Shown: piece after piece, positions 7,676 through 14,862 of the stretch | Numbering within the stretch: position 1 is the first letter of the stretch | Layout: each line of letters begins with the position of its first letter | Origin: CALBPI01 sp039700805 | Lineage (GTDB): Bacteria > Pseudomonadota > Gammaproteobacteria > Steroidobacterales > Woeseiaceae | NCBI GenBank assembly: GCA_039700805.1 | Contig: JBCAZE010000052.1 | Span: forward strand, 1-17,959 | DNA: 17,959 bases | Direction of reading: 5' to 3' | Notes under the pieces: model-generated | Database searches by the model: none | What the model was told of the DNA's origin: nothing | The model's input: only the letters and a program-made list of their open reading frames with translations | Translations under genes and position numbers: made by a program

Positions 7676-9210
7676 GGTGCAACCTCCGTGGCCGCTAAGG
7701 CGGACCAGTCGCTCACCAGCTGCTCAACAATGTGAGATTGTGGCGCATGATTGGCATAGGCCAGTCGCTGCCAAACCAACAACAGATTAGAGAAATACTG
7801 AACAACGGTTTGCGGTGCGTGCCGCCGAGTGATAGCGAGACACTCCGCTTCTGTCGCACTGTCGGGAAACCGAAGATCGTACTGATGGGTGAGCCTGTCG
7901 AGGGTAGCGCGGTACAGCAAAGCGACGGCTGCGCGAGGATCATCCCGCAGCATCGTCAGCACCGCTGCAGGTATGTCATCCGGCAGAGGTACATCTTCAT
8001 CATCTGACGGCGGTGCTCTCGATAACTCCGGCTTACTCACTTGCTGTCGGCTAACACCTCGCGCAAGAAAGAGCTTGTTGGCATTCGCTAGCAGGATCAA
8101 GACGAGGATTGCGATAACAATCCACAATCCGAATTCACCGATAAACGACAGTACGCGGCCGAATTTGATCCAACCCCCAGAGACAGCATCAATATCCTGC
8201 ACGTCCTCTTGCTCTTCGGCACGCTCAATTCGGCGCCAGCGTGTCTCGGTGATTTCCGATCCAAATCGGGGGTCAGAAAACGCCTCATCGACTAGCGACT
8301 CTGCCTCATAACGAGAAAACGTCCTTGGTAGCGATTCACGCTCTGCACTTTCTGGACGCGCGTTCTTCGACTGGGCTGACACGTCGCCGGTTGACAGCGC
8401 CATCATCGTCGCGACAAACGCGGTCAAAACAACGGCCCCTGACTGTTTCTTTTCACGCTGGTTACGATTCACCATGCGACGAAACGCGATCTCGACATCC
8501 CAGGCCTCCAAGTGAGTTCGACGATTGATGTAGAGGCCAAAGCCACCGCCGATAAACCAAGGTTGTAGCAAAGCTTGCGCAACGAAATACATCAGCAATG
8601 AGACGGCGTTGGAACCGGGCGTGTCCGCATCGATGAACACCATAAGCTCACCACTGAAGGCCTGCTGATAATCGCTCGGGACCATCAAGTAAACGAAGGC
8701 CATAATGCCTAAGTACAACGCCAAAACGAGATGATGGTAGAGAATCGTCAACCCAAAGCCATGCCCGGACGCCGTTCTATTGATCGTTTGCATTCGCTGG
8801 CGACGTGCCTTTCCAGTAAGCCCCTCAAGCTGTGTGACAGGCATCGCAAGTGATCGGTAAAAATGTAACCGTACGAACGGCAACAGGAATATTTTATTCC
8901 GCCACGCCAGAGGCAGCGCGCGTTTCAGTGCATCGCGTATTGAGACTTTGGTGCCAAACAAACGTTGCGAAATGATGTGCAGGACCGGACCATCAGCGAT
9001 CGGCTCGAGCCACCAATAGGCAACAATTAACCAGCCGGAGTAAGGCACGACAAAGCACAGCGCGGCGGCGAGCAATGCAAAAGGAAACATCAGCAAGAGC
9101 CAAACCGCATAGATCGTCCGCCAGTCTCTCCTGACGAGGCGCGCACCGAAATCTACGGCCTCCCACGTCGCACGTGGCTTCAATACGCCAGTGACCTGCT
9201 CTAGATTCAC
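7672..9210 (-). CDS. DUF4129-type large membrane protein of the MoxR operon
   Basis: A 512-residue protein from a GTG at 9210. The frame is open up to 9405, but that extension lies wholly inside the upstream gene and reads as low-quality sequence. The GTG makes a GTGA overlap (9207-9210) matching the other junctions of the operon. Layout: several membrane spans (about 34-66, 152-176, 200-225 and a weaker one at 258-272), a charged soluble stretch (280-345), a last span (about 352-376, FIGEFGLWIVIAILVLILLA), then a cytoplasmic C-terminal domain. That end (about 413-505: PAAVLTMLRDDPRAAVALLYRATLDRL, with QYFSNLLLVWQRLAYA) looks like DUF4129, also found at the end of some transglutaminase-like proteins. 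No catalytic domain is apparent here. The role is unknown; I infer a membrane scaffold for the MoxR system. Confidence 0.78.
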   Translation of the reverse strand: MNLEQVTGVLKPRATWEAVDFGARLVRRDWRTIYAVWLLLMFPFALLAAALCFVVPYSGWLIVAYWWLEPIADGPVLHIISQRLFGTKVSIRDALKRALPLAWRNKIFLLPFVRLHFYRSLAMPVTQLEGLTGKARRQRMQTINRTASGHGFGLTILYHHLVLALYLGIMAFVYLMVPSDYQQAFSGELMVFIDADTPGSNAVSLLMYFVAQALLQPWFIGGGFGLYINRRTHLEAWDVEIAFRRMVNRNQREKKQSGAVVLTAFVATMMALSTGDVSAQSKNARPESAERESLPRTFSRYEAESLVDEAFSDPRFGSEITETRWRRIERAEEQEDVQDIDAVSGGWIKFGRVLSFIGEFGLWIVIAILVLILLANANKLFLARGVSRQQVSKPELSRAPPSDDEDVPLPDDIPAAVLTMLRDDPRAAVALLYRATLDRLTHQYDLRFPDSATEAECLAITRRHAPQTVVQYFSNLLLVWQRLAYANHAPQSHIVEQLVSDWSALAATEVAP

Positions 9211-10184
9211 CGCCGTCTTCCCGCAAACGCGAAATAAGCGATAACAAACAGCCAAAGTACAGCGCCTACTGTGTACTTCGTCCAAGCCGGAGGCCAAGAG
9301 GTCGAAGACCAATAGGCTTCCACAAAGGCCGCAAGCAACATCATCAGCGTCGCGCCATAAACGAGTGTCAACGAGCGGCGCGCCGCAAGCTGCGCTGCTC
9401 GCCAACGACCGGTGTTGCCTGGGGCGACCAAAGCCATACCGACCATCAACCCAGCAGCACCGAATATCGCGATACCGGTGAGTTCGAAAGCGCCGTGAGC
9501 GACAACAAAAGTGGTAAACGGAATGGTTGCCGGCGTGCCGATGAGGTGCCCGCTAACCGCGCCAAGAAACACGCCATTGAAAAGCAGGAAAAACAGAGTA
9601 CCTAGGCCAAACAATAGTCCGCCCGCAAACATTCGAAAGCCAATGCCCACGTTGTTGTAGATGTAGTAGCCGAACATCAGTGTATCGGTAGCGGATTGTC
9701 GCTCACGACCGAATCGTGCGTTGTCGGGGTCGTACATCGATTCCATGGCCGTCACCTCACCGGCATCGATGAGCGAAAACACCAGGTCGGGGAAAAACTG
9801 CAGCAAGACGATGAAGCCAAAAAAGGGCACAAAAAACAAAGCAAACGATGTCATTGTGTAGCGCCACTCATCTCGAAATGCACGCGGAAAAGTCGTCAAC
9901 AGAAAAGTGCCAAGGGCACTCAACCGTGACCGCCGCGGACGGTACATGAACCGATGGCCTTGAAGGGCGAGCTCGTTCAGACGATGCTGCAAGTCGAGGC
10001 TATAACGTCGCGACCGTGACAAGGCGAGGTGGTGACAAATCTCTCGATACAACGCCGCGAAATCATCACCAACGGCCATGCGTTGCGATTCATCGTGTTT
10101 ACGTGGCGCAGATAAAACAGCGACCGCTTTTTCAAAGGCGTCCCATCGAGGCTGATACTTTTTGACGAATGCGGTCTGCTTCAC
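9207..10184 (-). CDS. SpoIIM-like (DUF95) integral membrane protein
   Basis: A 325-residue protein from a GTG at 10184 that makes a GTGA overlap with the RDD gene; an upstream in-frame start at 10211 would lie inside that gene. The N-terminal 100 residues are soluble and helical (VKQTAFVKKYQPRWDAFE, YREICHHLALSRSRRYS). Membrane spans follow at about 111-135, 186-212, 225-255, 276-292 and 302-320. The core matches the stage II sporulation protein M family: YIYNNVGIGFRMFAGGLLFG (174-193), GTLFFLLFNGVFLGAVSGHL (195-214) and HGAFELTGIAIFGAAGLMVG (230-249). In Bacillus SpoIIM belongs to the engulfment complex with a peptidoglycan hydrolase. This operon is not from a spore former, so a related role at the envelope is only a guess. 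Confidence 0.88.
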   Translation of the reverse strand: MKQTAFVKKYQPRWDAFEKAVAVLSAPRKHDESQRMAVGDDFAALYREICHHLALSRSRRYSLDLQHRLNELALQGHRFMYRPRRSRLSALGTFLLTTFPRAFRDEWRYTMTSFALFFVPFFGFIVLLQFFPDLVFSLIDAGEVTAMESMYDPDNARFGRERQSATDTLMFGYYIYNNVGIGFRMFAGGLLFGLGTLFFLLFNGVFLGAVSGHLIGTPATIPFTTFVVAHGAFELTGIAIFGAAGLMVGMALVAPGNTGRWRAAQLAARRSLTLVYGATLMMLLAAFVEAYWSSTSWPPAWTKYTVGAVLWLFVIAYFAFAGRRR

Positions 10185-10867
10185 GAGCGCTCGTCTCCGC
10201 CAGCCAACCAACTCGCATAGGCGTGCAAATCTGCCGCTGTGACCGATCCAAACACGGGCTCCAGAATCTCCGCTAATTCCCGCTGCCGATCCTCAGCCAA
10301 CGTGGCACTGCGCTCTGAAAACGTCACGATAGCCTGTTGCTCGTCAATCGTCAGTGGGATCGGCAATGCCATCGGCGCGTGCCGCGACGCGGCGCGGGTT
10401 GGCGAGGGCTTATCTGACTGGTAGATCACTAAGGTTTCGGCGGCGAGATCACCGAGGCGTTGACTCTTCGACGTCAACAGCATCGCAAGACACCCGAATG
10501 CATAGGTGACCGGCAGCGCGTCGACAGCCCGAACGAGATTGCGTAGCACTGAGCCGCCGAACGTGACCGGTGTGCCGTTCGCGCTGACGACGCGAATGCC
10601 CTGCCATCGCTTGCCGGGCGTTGCACCATCCATCAGCAACTCGAAGGCCACGTTGTAGACCCAAAAGATCAGGAACAACATGATAAAACGAATACCGGCG
10701 CCGAAATCACCCATCAATGACAGAATGACCAGACCGACGAATACGATGACGAATTTGATCAACGCATCGCACAACCAAGCCATTGCACGAACGCCGAGGC
10801 CAGCGACAGCAACTTGGATTTGAACGCCCTCCGGCGTGTCAATGTTGTACGCGGTATCAACAATCAA
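10181..10867 (-). CDS. RDD-family membrane protein, first gene of the MoxR operon
   Basis: A 228-residue protein starting MIVDTAYNIDTPEGVQIQVA. Features of the RDD family: a conserved Arg and Asp in the first helix (R27 and D34 in VRAMAWLCDALI), a second helix at about 41-52, a third at 61-79 followed by the loop GATPGKRWQGIRVV (81-94), and a last segment ending LGDLAAETLVIY (138-149). The C-terminal 70 residues are soluble and charged. It starts with TTG at 10867; upstream in frame a stop codon is met before any other start, so this rare start is the only choice unless the first Met at 29 is used, which would cut the family's opening segment. RDD proteins are proposed ion or small-molecule membrane proteins; the function is unsettled. 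Confidence 0.85.
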   Translation of the reverse strand: MIVDTAYNIDTPEGVQIQVAVAGLGVRAMAWLCDALIKFVIVFVGLVILSLMGDFGAGIRFIMLFLIFWVYNVAFELLMDGATPGKRWQGIRVVSANGTPVTFGGSVLRNLVRAVDALPVTYAFGCLAMLLTSKSQRLGDLAAETLVIYQSDKPSPTRAASRHAPMALPIPLTIDEQQAIVTFSERSATLAEDRQRELAEILEPVFGSVTAADLHAYASWLAGGDERS

Positions 10868-10923
10868 TCGGGTCGCTTTAGCGGTCCATCACCGCGCTCT
10901 CCGTCAATTGTTCTTGTAACAGA

Positions 10924-10929
10924 TATACT
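10924..10929 (+). promoter_or_regulatory. Possible -10 box (TATACT) of the 10980 gene
   Basis: TATACT at 10924-10929 matches the sigma-70 -10 consensus at five of six bases and is 51 nt before the ATG of the divergent membrane-protein gene. No convincing -35 is seen at the right spacing. Confidence 0.3.
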
Positions 10930-10979
10930 GCTAAAGTTCACGTCAACCGCGGACTTTAGAAAGCCACCAAACCGAGCAC

Positions 10980-11609
10980 ATGGACGACCAACAAGATATT
11001 TACGCACCCCCGACTGCCGACCTCGCGCAAGCGACTGAGGCGGAAGGCGCAGCACAGTTCTATGTTGTTGGTCGACTGAAATTCCACCTACTGTTTTTCT
11101 TTACGATCGGCCTTTACAAGGTCTATTGGTTTTATAAGAACTGGGCGCTGTATCGAGACTCAATGAACGTCTCGATGTACCCCATCCCGCGCGGTATTTT
11201 TTCGATATTCTTTACACACGCATTGTTCGGTGAAGTCGAAGCCAAGCGTCAGTCGAACAATCAGCCGTTTACTTGGAATCCGAGCGGGCTTGCCACCGTT
11301 TATATTGTGCTGTTCTTGATCGGCTGGTTTGGTATTGATCTCATCGAGATACTCGGTTTAGTTGCGGAAGACTCCGTAACTTCAATATTGGTACATTTCT
11401 CATTTCTCTATGGCGCCTTTTTCATTTCCATCTTTGTGTTCGATAAGGCACAGCGCGCCGTCAATGCGGCAGCGGGAGATCCAAACGGGGATGCGAATCG
11501 TCATTTAACGGGCGCCAATTGGTTCTGGATTATCCTTGGGGTCTTATACTGGGCAGGAAATCTGTTACTCGTCAGCTGGTTCGCTAGCGTTTTTCTGGGG
11601 CTGTACTAG
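10980..11609 (+). CDS. Small multi-pass membrane protein, DUF4234-like, divergent from the MoxR operon
   Basis: A 209-residue protein. The N terminus is soluble and reads DIYAPPTADLA (6-16), a proline-rich opening of the YAPPxA type common in short bacterial membrane proteins. Hydrophobic spans lie at about 35-51, 71-82, 103-126, 136-154 and 182-205. The first span ends FTIGLYKVYWFYKNWALYRD (41-60), reminiscent of DUF4234-type proteins (LGIYxxYWFYKNW); this is a resemblance, not a firm assignment. The ATG at 10980 has no strong Shine-Dalgarno. It is transcribed away from the RDD gene across a 112-bp gap, so it may share regulation with the MoxR operon, but nothing shows a functional link. No known enzyme motif is visible. 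Confidence 0.75.
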   Translation: MDDQQDIYAPPTADLAQATEAEGAAQFYVVGRLKFHLLFFFTIGLYKVYWFYKNWALYRDSMNVSMYPIPRGIFSIFFTHALFGEVEAKRQSNNQPFTWNPSGLATVYIVLFLIGWFGIDLIEILGLVAEDSVTSILVHFSFLYGAFFISIFVFDKAQRAVNAAAGDPNGDANRHLTGANWFWIILGVLYWAGNLLLVSWFASVFLGLY

Positions 11610-11629
11610 CGATCCAGGACGGCAAGGTG

Positions 11630-11657
11630 AAAAAAAAAGGGGCGCCGGTTGGCGCCC
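11630..11657 (-). terminator. Rho-independent terminator of the YHS gene
   Basis: On the minus strand a 7-bp GC stem (11651-11657 with 11640-11646, GGGCGCC/GGCGCCC, loop of 4 nt) is followed, after one C, by a run of nine T (complement of the A-run 11630-11638). It starts 18 nt after the stop of the YHS-domain gene. It could also slow transcription from the plus-strand gene ending at 11609, but no T-run follows on that side. Confidence 0.88.
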
Positions 11658-11675
11658 ATTGTTGATGTGTTGTGA

Positions 11676-12137
11676 TTATTTCTCTAAAACAGTCGGCCAA
11701 TTGGCATCGGCCAGCGTAATGAAGCCCGCAGGGTCTTTGCGCCAGGTTTTGCCGACATCGTCGTTGTAGTTGACATACAACTTACCATCCACGACCGCCC
11801 AGACTTTCGGATCACCGCTGGCGGTGTAGCCTTGCGAAACGGCCCAAGCACAATAGCCACCGTACTGCGGTGCGTACTTCGCAGGATCTGCCTCGAAGGT
11901 TGCCAGGTTGTCGGCACTAGCGAAATGCCATGTTGCACCATTCCACTCTGTGCTGAACTGCTTATTGCCTTTGACAGGTTTGCCTTCCGTAAAATAGGCA
12001 ACAGTGTCGTAGCCCTTCAGCGCAGTATCCGAAAACAGACTCGTGTAGACGGGTGCTTTCGCGGCGTAAGCAGACGATGCGATAGACAGTAAAAACAGCG
12101 CGCTAAACGCGACGAAAATTCGATTGATCACTTGCAT
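11676..12137 (-). CDS. Periplasmic YHS-domain protein
   Basis: A 153-residue protein with a clear signal peptide (MQVINRIFVAFSALFLLSIASSAYA, cut near residue 25) and one YHS-like domain over about 33-135. Key stretches: LKGYDTVAYFTEGKPVKGN (40-58), ATWHFASADNLATFEADPAKY (68-88), QYGGYCAWAVSQG (91-103) and DGKLYVNYNDDVGKTW (117-132). YHS domains are often metal-associated; C96 is the lone cysteine in the mature protein. Relatives of this secreted family are, to my recollection, sometimes selenoproteins; here the codon is TGT, so it is the cysteine form. An AGAGGA Shine-Dalgarno sits 7 nt before the ATG. It follows edd after 165 nt and has its own terminator; whether it shares the zwf-pgl-edd transcript is unclear. 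Confidence 0.85.
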   Translation of the reverse strand: MQVINRIFVAFSALFLLSIASSAYAAKAPVYTSLFSDTALKGYDTVAYFTEGKPVKGNKQFSTEWNGATWHFASADNLATFEADPAKYAPQYGGYCAWAVSQGYTASGDPKVWAVVDGKLYVNYNDDVGKTWRKDPAGFITLADANWPTVLEK

Positions 12138-12302
12138 GGTTTGGTCCTCTGACGTTGTGTTGTCGGAATAGACCCAGGCGTCTGCAAAAACATTTCAGCC
12201 GATAGCAGCGCGATGATTGAACAATACGATCACCGGCATTGATAACGCCGATGATACGAGCGACTATCCATTTCGACTTGCGACAGCTAAGCGCAGCAGG
12301 CA

Positions 12303-14159
12303 CTAACGCGTCAGCGCCTGACTGCGATCCAGTGGCAACGCACTCGCGCCGGTTTCTGCATCGCTCGCAACGGCACGCATGGCGGCGAAGAGATCGCGAC
12401 CCATACCGATTGTCTGACCCACTTCCGGCTCCAGCGTGATCGAACGCGCAGCGAGCGTCTCTTGATCGACGAGAACGGTAAGCGCGCCGGTCGTCGCATC
12501 CAGTCGCACACGATCGCCATCACAAATACGACCAATAGCGCCCCCGTCACTCGCCTCTGGGCAGACATGAATCGCAGCGGGCACCTTACCGGATGCGCCA
12601 GACATCCGACCGTCAGTCACCAGCGCAACCTTAAACCCTTTGTCCTGTAGAACACCGAGACACGGCGTCAGCTTGTGCAGCTCTGGCATACCATTCGCTT
12701 TGGGCCCCTGATGAATAACGACCACAATGACATCCTGTTCTAGCTCACCAGCCTTGAACGCGGCGGCAACATCGTGTTGCGAGTTAAAGACGCGCGCCGG
12801 TGCTTCGACGACTTGATGCTCTGCTTTCACGGCAGATGTCTTGATCACACCACGTCCAATATTACCGTCCAACAAAACGAGCCCGCCCGTCGGAGAAAAT
12901 GGTGAATCAACCGGTCGTAGCACCTCGGTGTCCAAAGAGCGACCACTGCCGGCCTGCCACGTCACGGTGTCGTTGCCGTCAGCATCTGGCTCACCAAGCA
13001 TCGGTTCTTCTGTGAAGCGCGACAAACCAGGACCAGCAATGGTCATGACATCCTCATGCAGAAGGCCGGCCTGCAACAGCTCATGAATCATCACTGGGAT
13101 GCCACCTGCCGCGGCAAAGTGATTCACATCCGCTTGTCCGTTCGGATAGACGCGAGCAAGCAATGGGACTACCGCTGACAACTCGCTGAAGTCATCCCAG
13201 CTGATCTTGATGCCCGCAGCGGCTGCAATCGCTATCAGATGTATCGTGTGATTTGTCGAACCCCCAGACGCCAACAAACCAACGATACCGTTAATCAACG
13301 CCTTCTCATCCATGACGTCCGCGATGGGCGTATAGTCTTCAGACAAACCACTAATTGCCACCGCGCGTGTGGCGGCGGCGCGTGTCAACGCACCACGCAA
13401 CCGCGTGTGAGGATTCGGGAACGATGTGCCAGGCAACTGCATGCCCATGAATTCGAGCAAGAGCTGGTTGCTGTTCGCTGTGCCATAGAATGTACAGGTC
13501 CCCGCAGAGTGATAGGACTTGGACTCAGATTGCAGTAGCTCCTCGCGCGTGATTTTGCCTTGCGCATACAATTGTCGCGCTTGCGCTTTGGCGGCATTGG
13601 TAATTCCTGACGTCATCGGGCCTGCTGGCACGAAAATGACCGGCAAATGGCCGAACGACAACGCGCCAATCAAGAGCCCGGGCACAATCTTGTCACAGAC
13701 ACCAAGGCATACAGCAGCATCGAACATATTGTGCGACAGCGCGACAGCCGTTGACATCGCGATGACGTCACGACTGAAGAGCGACAAGTCCATACCGGGC
13801 TGCCCCTGCGTCACACCATCGCACATCGCAGGCACACCGCCGGCAAATTGCGCGATACCACCCGCCTTCCAAGCAGCCGCTTTCAACATCGGCGGGTAAT
13901 CTCCCAGCGGTTGATGCGCGGATAGCATGTCGTTGTAAGCGGATACGATCGCGACGTTTGGACGCTCTTTGCCGGCGAGCGCTTTTTTTCCAGTCACATC
14001 ATTTGCCGCAAATCCGTGTGCGAGATTGCCGCACGACAGTTCACTGCGATGCGGTCCATCGCGGCGTGCGGCGGCCACCATGGCCAGATATTCCTCGCGC
14101 GACGATGCGCTTCTTTCGATCACGCGTTCGGTGACCTCACTCAGCACTGAATGCAACAT
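12303..14159 (-). CDS. edd: 6-phosphogluconate dehydratase (Entner-Doudoroff)
   Basis: A 618-residue cytoplasmic [4Fe-4S] dehydratase of the IlvD/Edd family that converts 6-phosphogluconate to 2-keto-3-deoxy-6-phosphogluconate. The length fits Edd rather than the shorter dihydroxy-acid dehydratase. The three cluster cysteines are visible in family contexts: C113 in PAMCDGVTQGQPGM, C155 in CLGVCDKIVPG and C222 in GTCTFYGTANSNQ. Other conserved stretches are SAYNDMLSAHQP (73-84), LASGGSTNHTIHL and VTDGRMSGASGK. An AGGGAGA Shine-Dalgarno precedes the ATG, which is 11 nt after the end of pgl, so it is the third gene of a zwf-pgl-edd operon. The aldolase gene eda, which usually completes the pathway, does not follow. 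Confidence 0.95.
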   Translation of the reverse strand: MLHSVLSEVTERVIERSASSREEYLAMVAAARRDGPHRSELSCGNLAHGFAANDVTGKKALAGKERPNVAIVSAYNDMLSAHQPLGDYPPMLKAAAWKAGGIAQFAGGVPAMCDGVTQGQPGMDLSLFSRDVIAMSTAVALSHNMFDAAVCLGVCDKIVPGLLIGALSFGHLPVIFVPAGPMTSGITNAAKAQARQLYAQGKITREELLQSESKSYHSAGTCTFYGTANSNQLLLEFMGMQLPGTSFPNPHTRLRGALTRAAATRAVAISGLSEDYTPIADVMDEKALINGIVGLLASGGSTNHTIHLIAIAAAAGIKISWDDFSELSAVVPLLARVYPNGQADVNHFAAAGGIPVMIHELLQAGLLHEDVMTIAGPGLSRFTEEPMLGEPDADGNDTVTWQAGSGRSLDTEVLRPVDSPFSPTGGLVLLDGNIGRGVIKTSAVKAEHQVVEAPARVFNSQHDVAAAFKAGELEQDVIVVVIHQGPKANGMPELHKLTPCLGVLQDKGFKVALVTDGRMSGASGKVPAAIHVCPEASDGGAIGRICDGDRVRLDATTGALTVLVDQETLAARSITLEPEVGQTIGMGRDLFAAMRAVASDAETGASALPLDRSQALTR

Positions 14160-14170
14160 GATCGTTCTCC

Positions 14171-14860
14171 CTAAAGCGCAAAGTAACTCGTAACAGGGAC
14201 GAGCTCCTGACGCAGCACAACGCGAACCGGATACTCGTTCAGCTCTCCAGGCAAACTGGCCTCGGCGAAAACGTCAGCCTTCTCTTGCCCGAAAAACAAG
14301 ATACCAATTGCCACGCTATTGAGTAGGGCTTGCGGCGACAGACTGATACGCGATTGCGCCTGGCTTGGCGGCTCGGCTAGCACACAAGCTTTGCGGCTTG
14401 ATAATGCGGCATCGATATCCGCAGCGTCTGGAAACAAGGAGGCGGTGTGTCCGTCGCTACCCATACCGAGCAACACGTAATCGAACGGTGTTGGCAAAGC
14501 AACCACGCGATCGCTCATCACTTCGGCCGCATCTTCAAAAGCCACATTGTCGTCATACAAGCTGAAAAAACGCGCCTTGCTCGCATGATCTTTCAGCAAT
14601 TCGCGACGAATCATCGCGGCGTTACTCGCAGCGTCTGATTCGGGGACCCAGCGCTCATCACTGGGAAGAATGGTGACGGACGACCAATCGATCGGCGTCG
14701 CAGCCAATCGATGAAAAACACCGACGGGGGATGTCCCTCCACTGACGACAAAGGTCGCGTGGCCGCGGTGACTGATCGCCTGTGACAGCGTTAAGGCAAT
14801 GTGTTTGGCAAGGACGTCTTGAAGCCGCTCGCGGCTATCGTAGAACTGCTGGATGAACAT
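14171..14860 (-). CDS. pgl: 6-phosphogluconolactonase (DevB/Pgl type)
   Basis: A 229-residue cytoplasmic lactonase that hydrolyses 6-phosphoglucono-1,5-lactone to 6-phosphogluconate. Family marks are FVVSGGTSPVGVFHRLA (37-53), VTILPSDERWVPESDAASN (62-80) and YVLLGMGSDGHTASLFPDA (128-146), the latter with the conserved GMGxDGHxASLFP motif that places it in the glucosamine/galactosamine-6-phosphate isomerase superfamily. The length matches bacterial Pgl (about 230). The ATG lies 2 nt after the zwf stop and its AGGAG Shine-Dalgarno sits inside the end of zwf, so the pair should be tightly co-translated. The genes on either side, zwf and edd, use its substrate's precursor and its product. Confidence 0.94.
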   Translation of the reverse strand: MFIQQFYDSRERLQDVLAKHIALTLSQAISHRGHATFVVSGGTSPVGVFHRLAATPIDWSSVTILPSDERWVPESDAASNAAMIRRELLKDHASKARFFSLYDDNVAFEDAAEVMSDRVVALPTPFDYVLLGMGSDGHTASLFPDAADIDAALSSRKACVLAEPPSQAQSRISLSPQALLNSVAIGILFFGQEKADVFAEASLPGELNEYPVRVVLRQELVPVTSYFAL

Positions 14861-14862
14861 GA

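Noticed and set aside
9211..9405. 65-residue N-terminal extension of the DUF4129-type protein
   Set aside because: It lies entirely within the SpoIIM-like gene, and the GTG at 9210 gives the same 4-nt overlap as the rest of the operon.
10185..10211. Nine-residue N-terminal extension of the SpoIIM-like protein
   Set aside because: It would overlap the RDD gene further; the GTG at 10184 makes the regular GTGA overlap.
12138..12302. 165-nt gap between the YHS gene and edd, checked for a terminator, promoter or small gene
   Set aside because: Apart from the YHS ribosome binding site, no strong hairpin with a T-run, no good sigma-70 pair and no convincing small ORF were seen.
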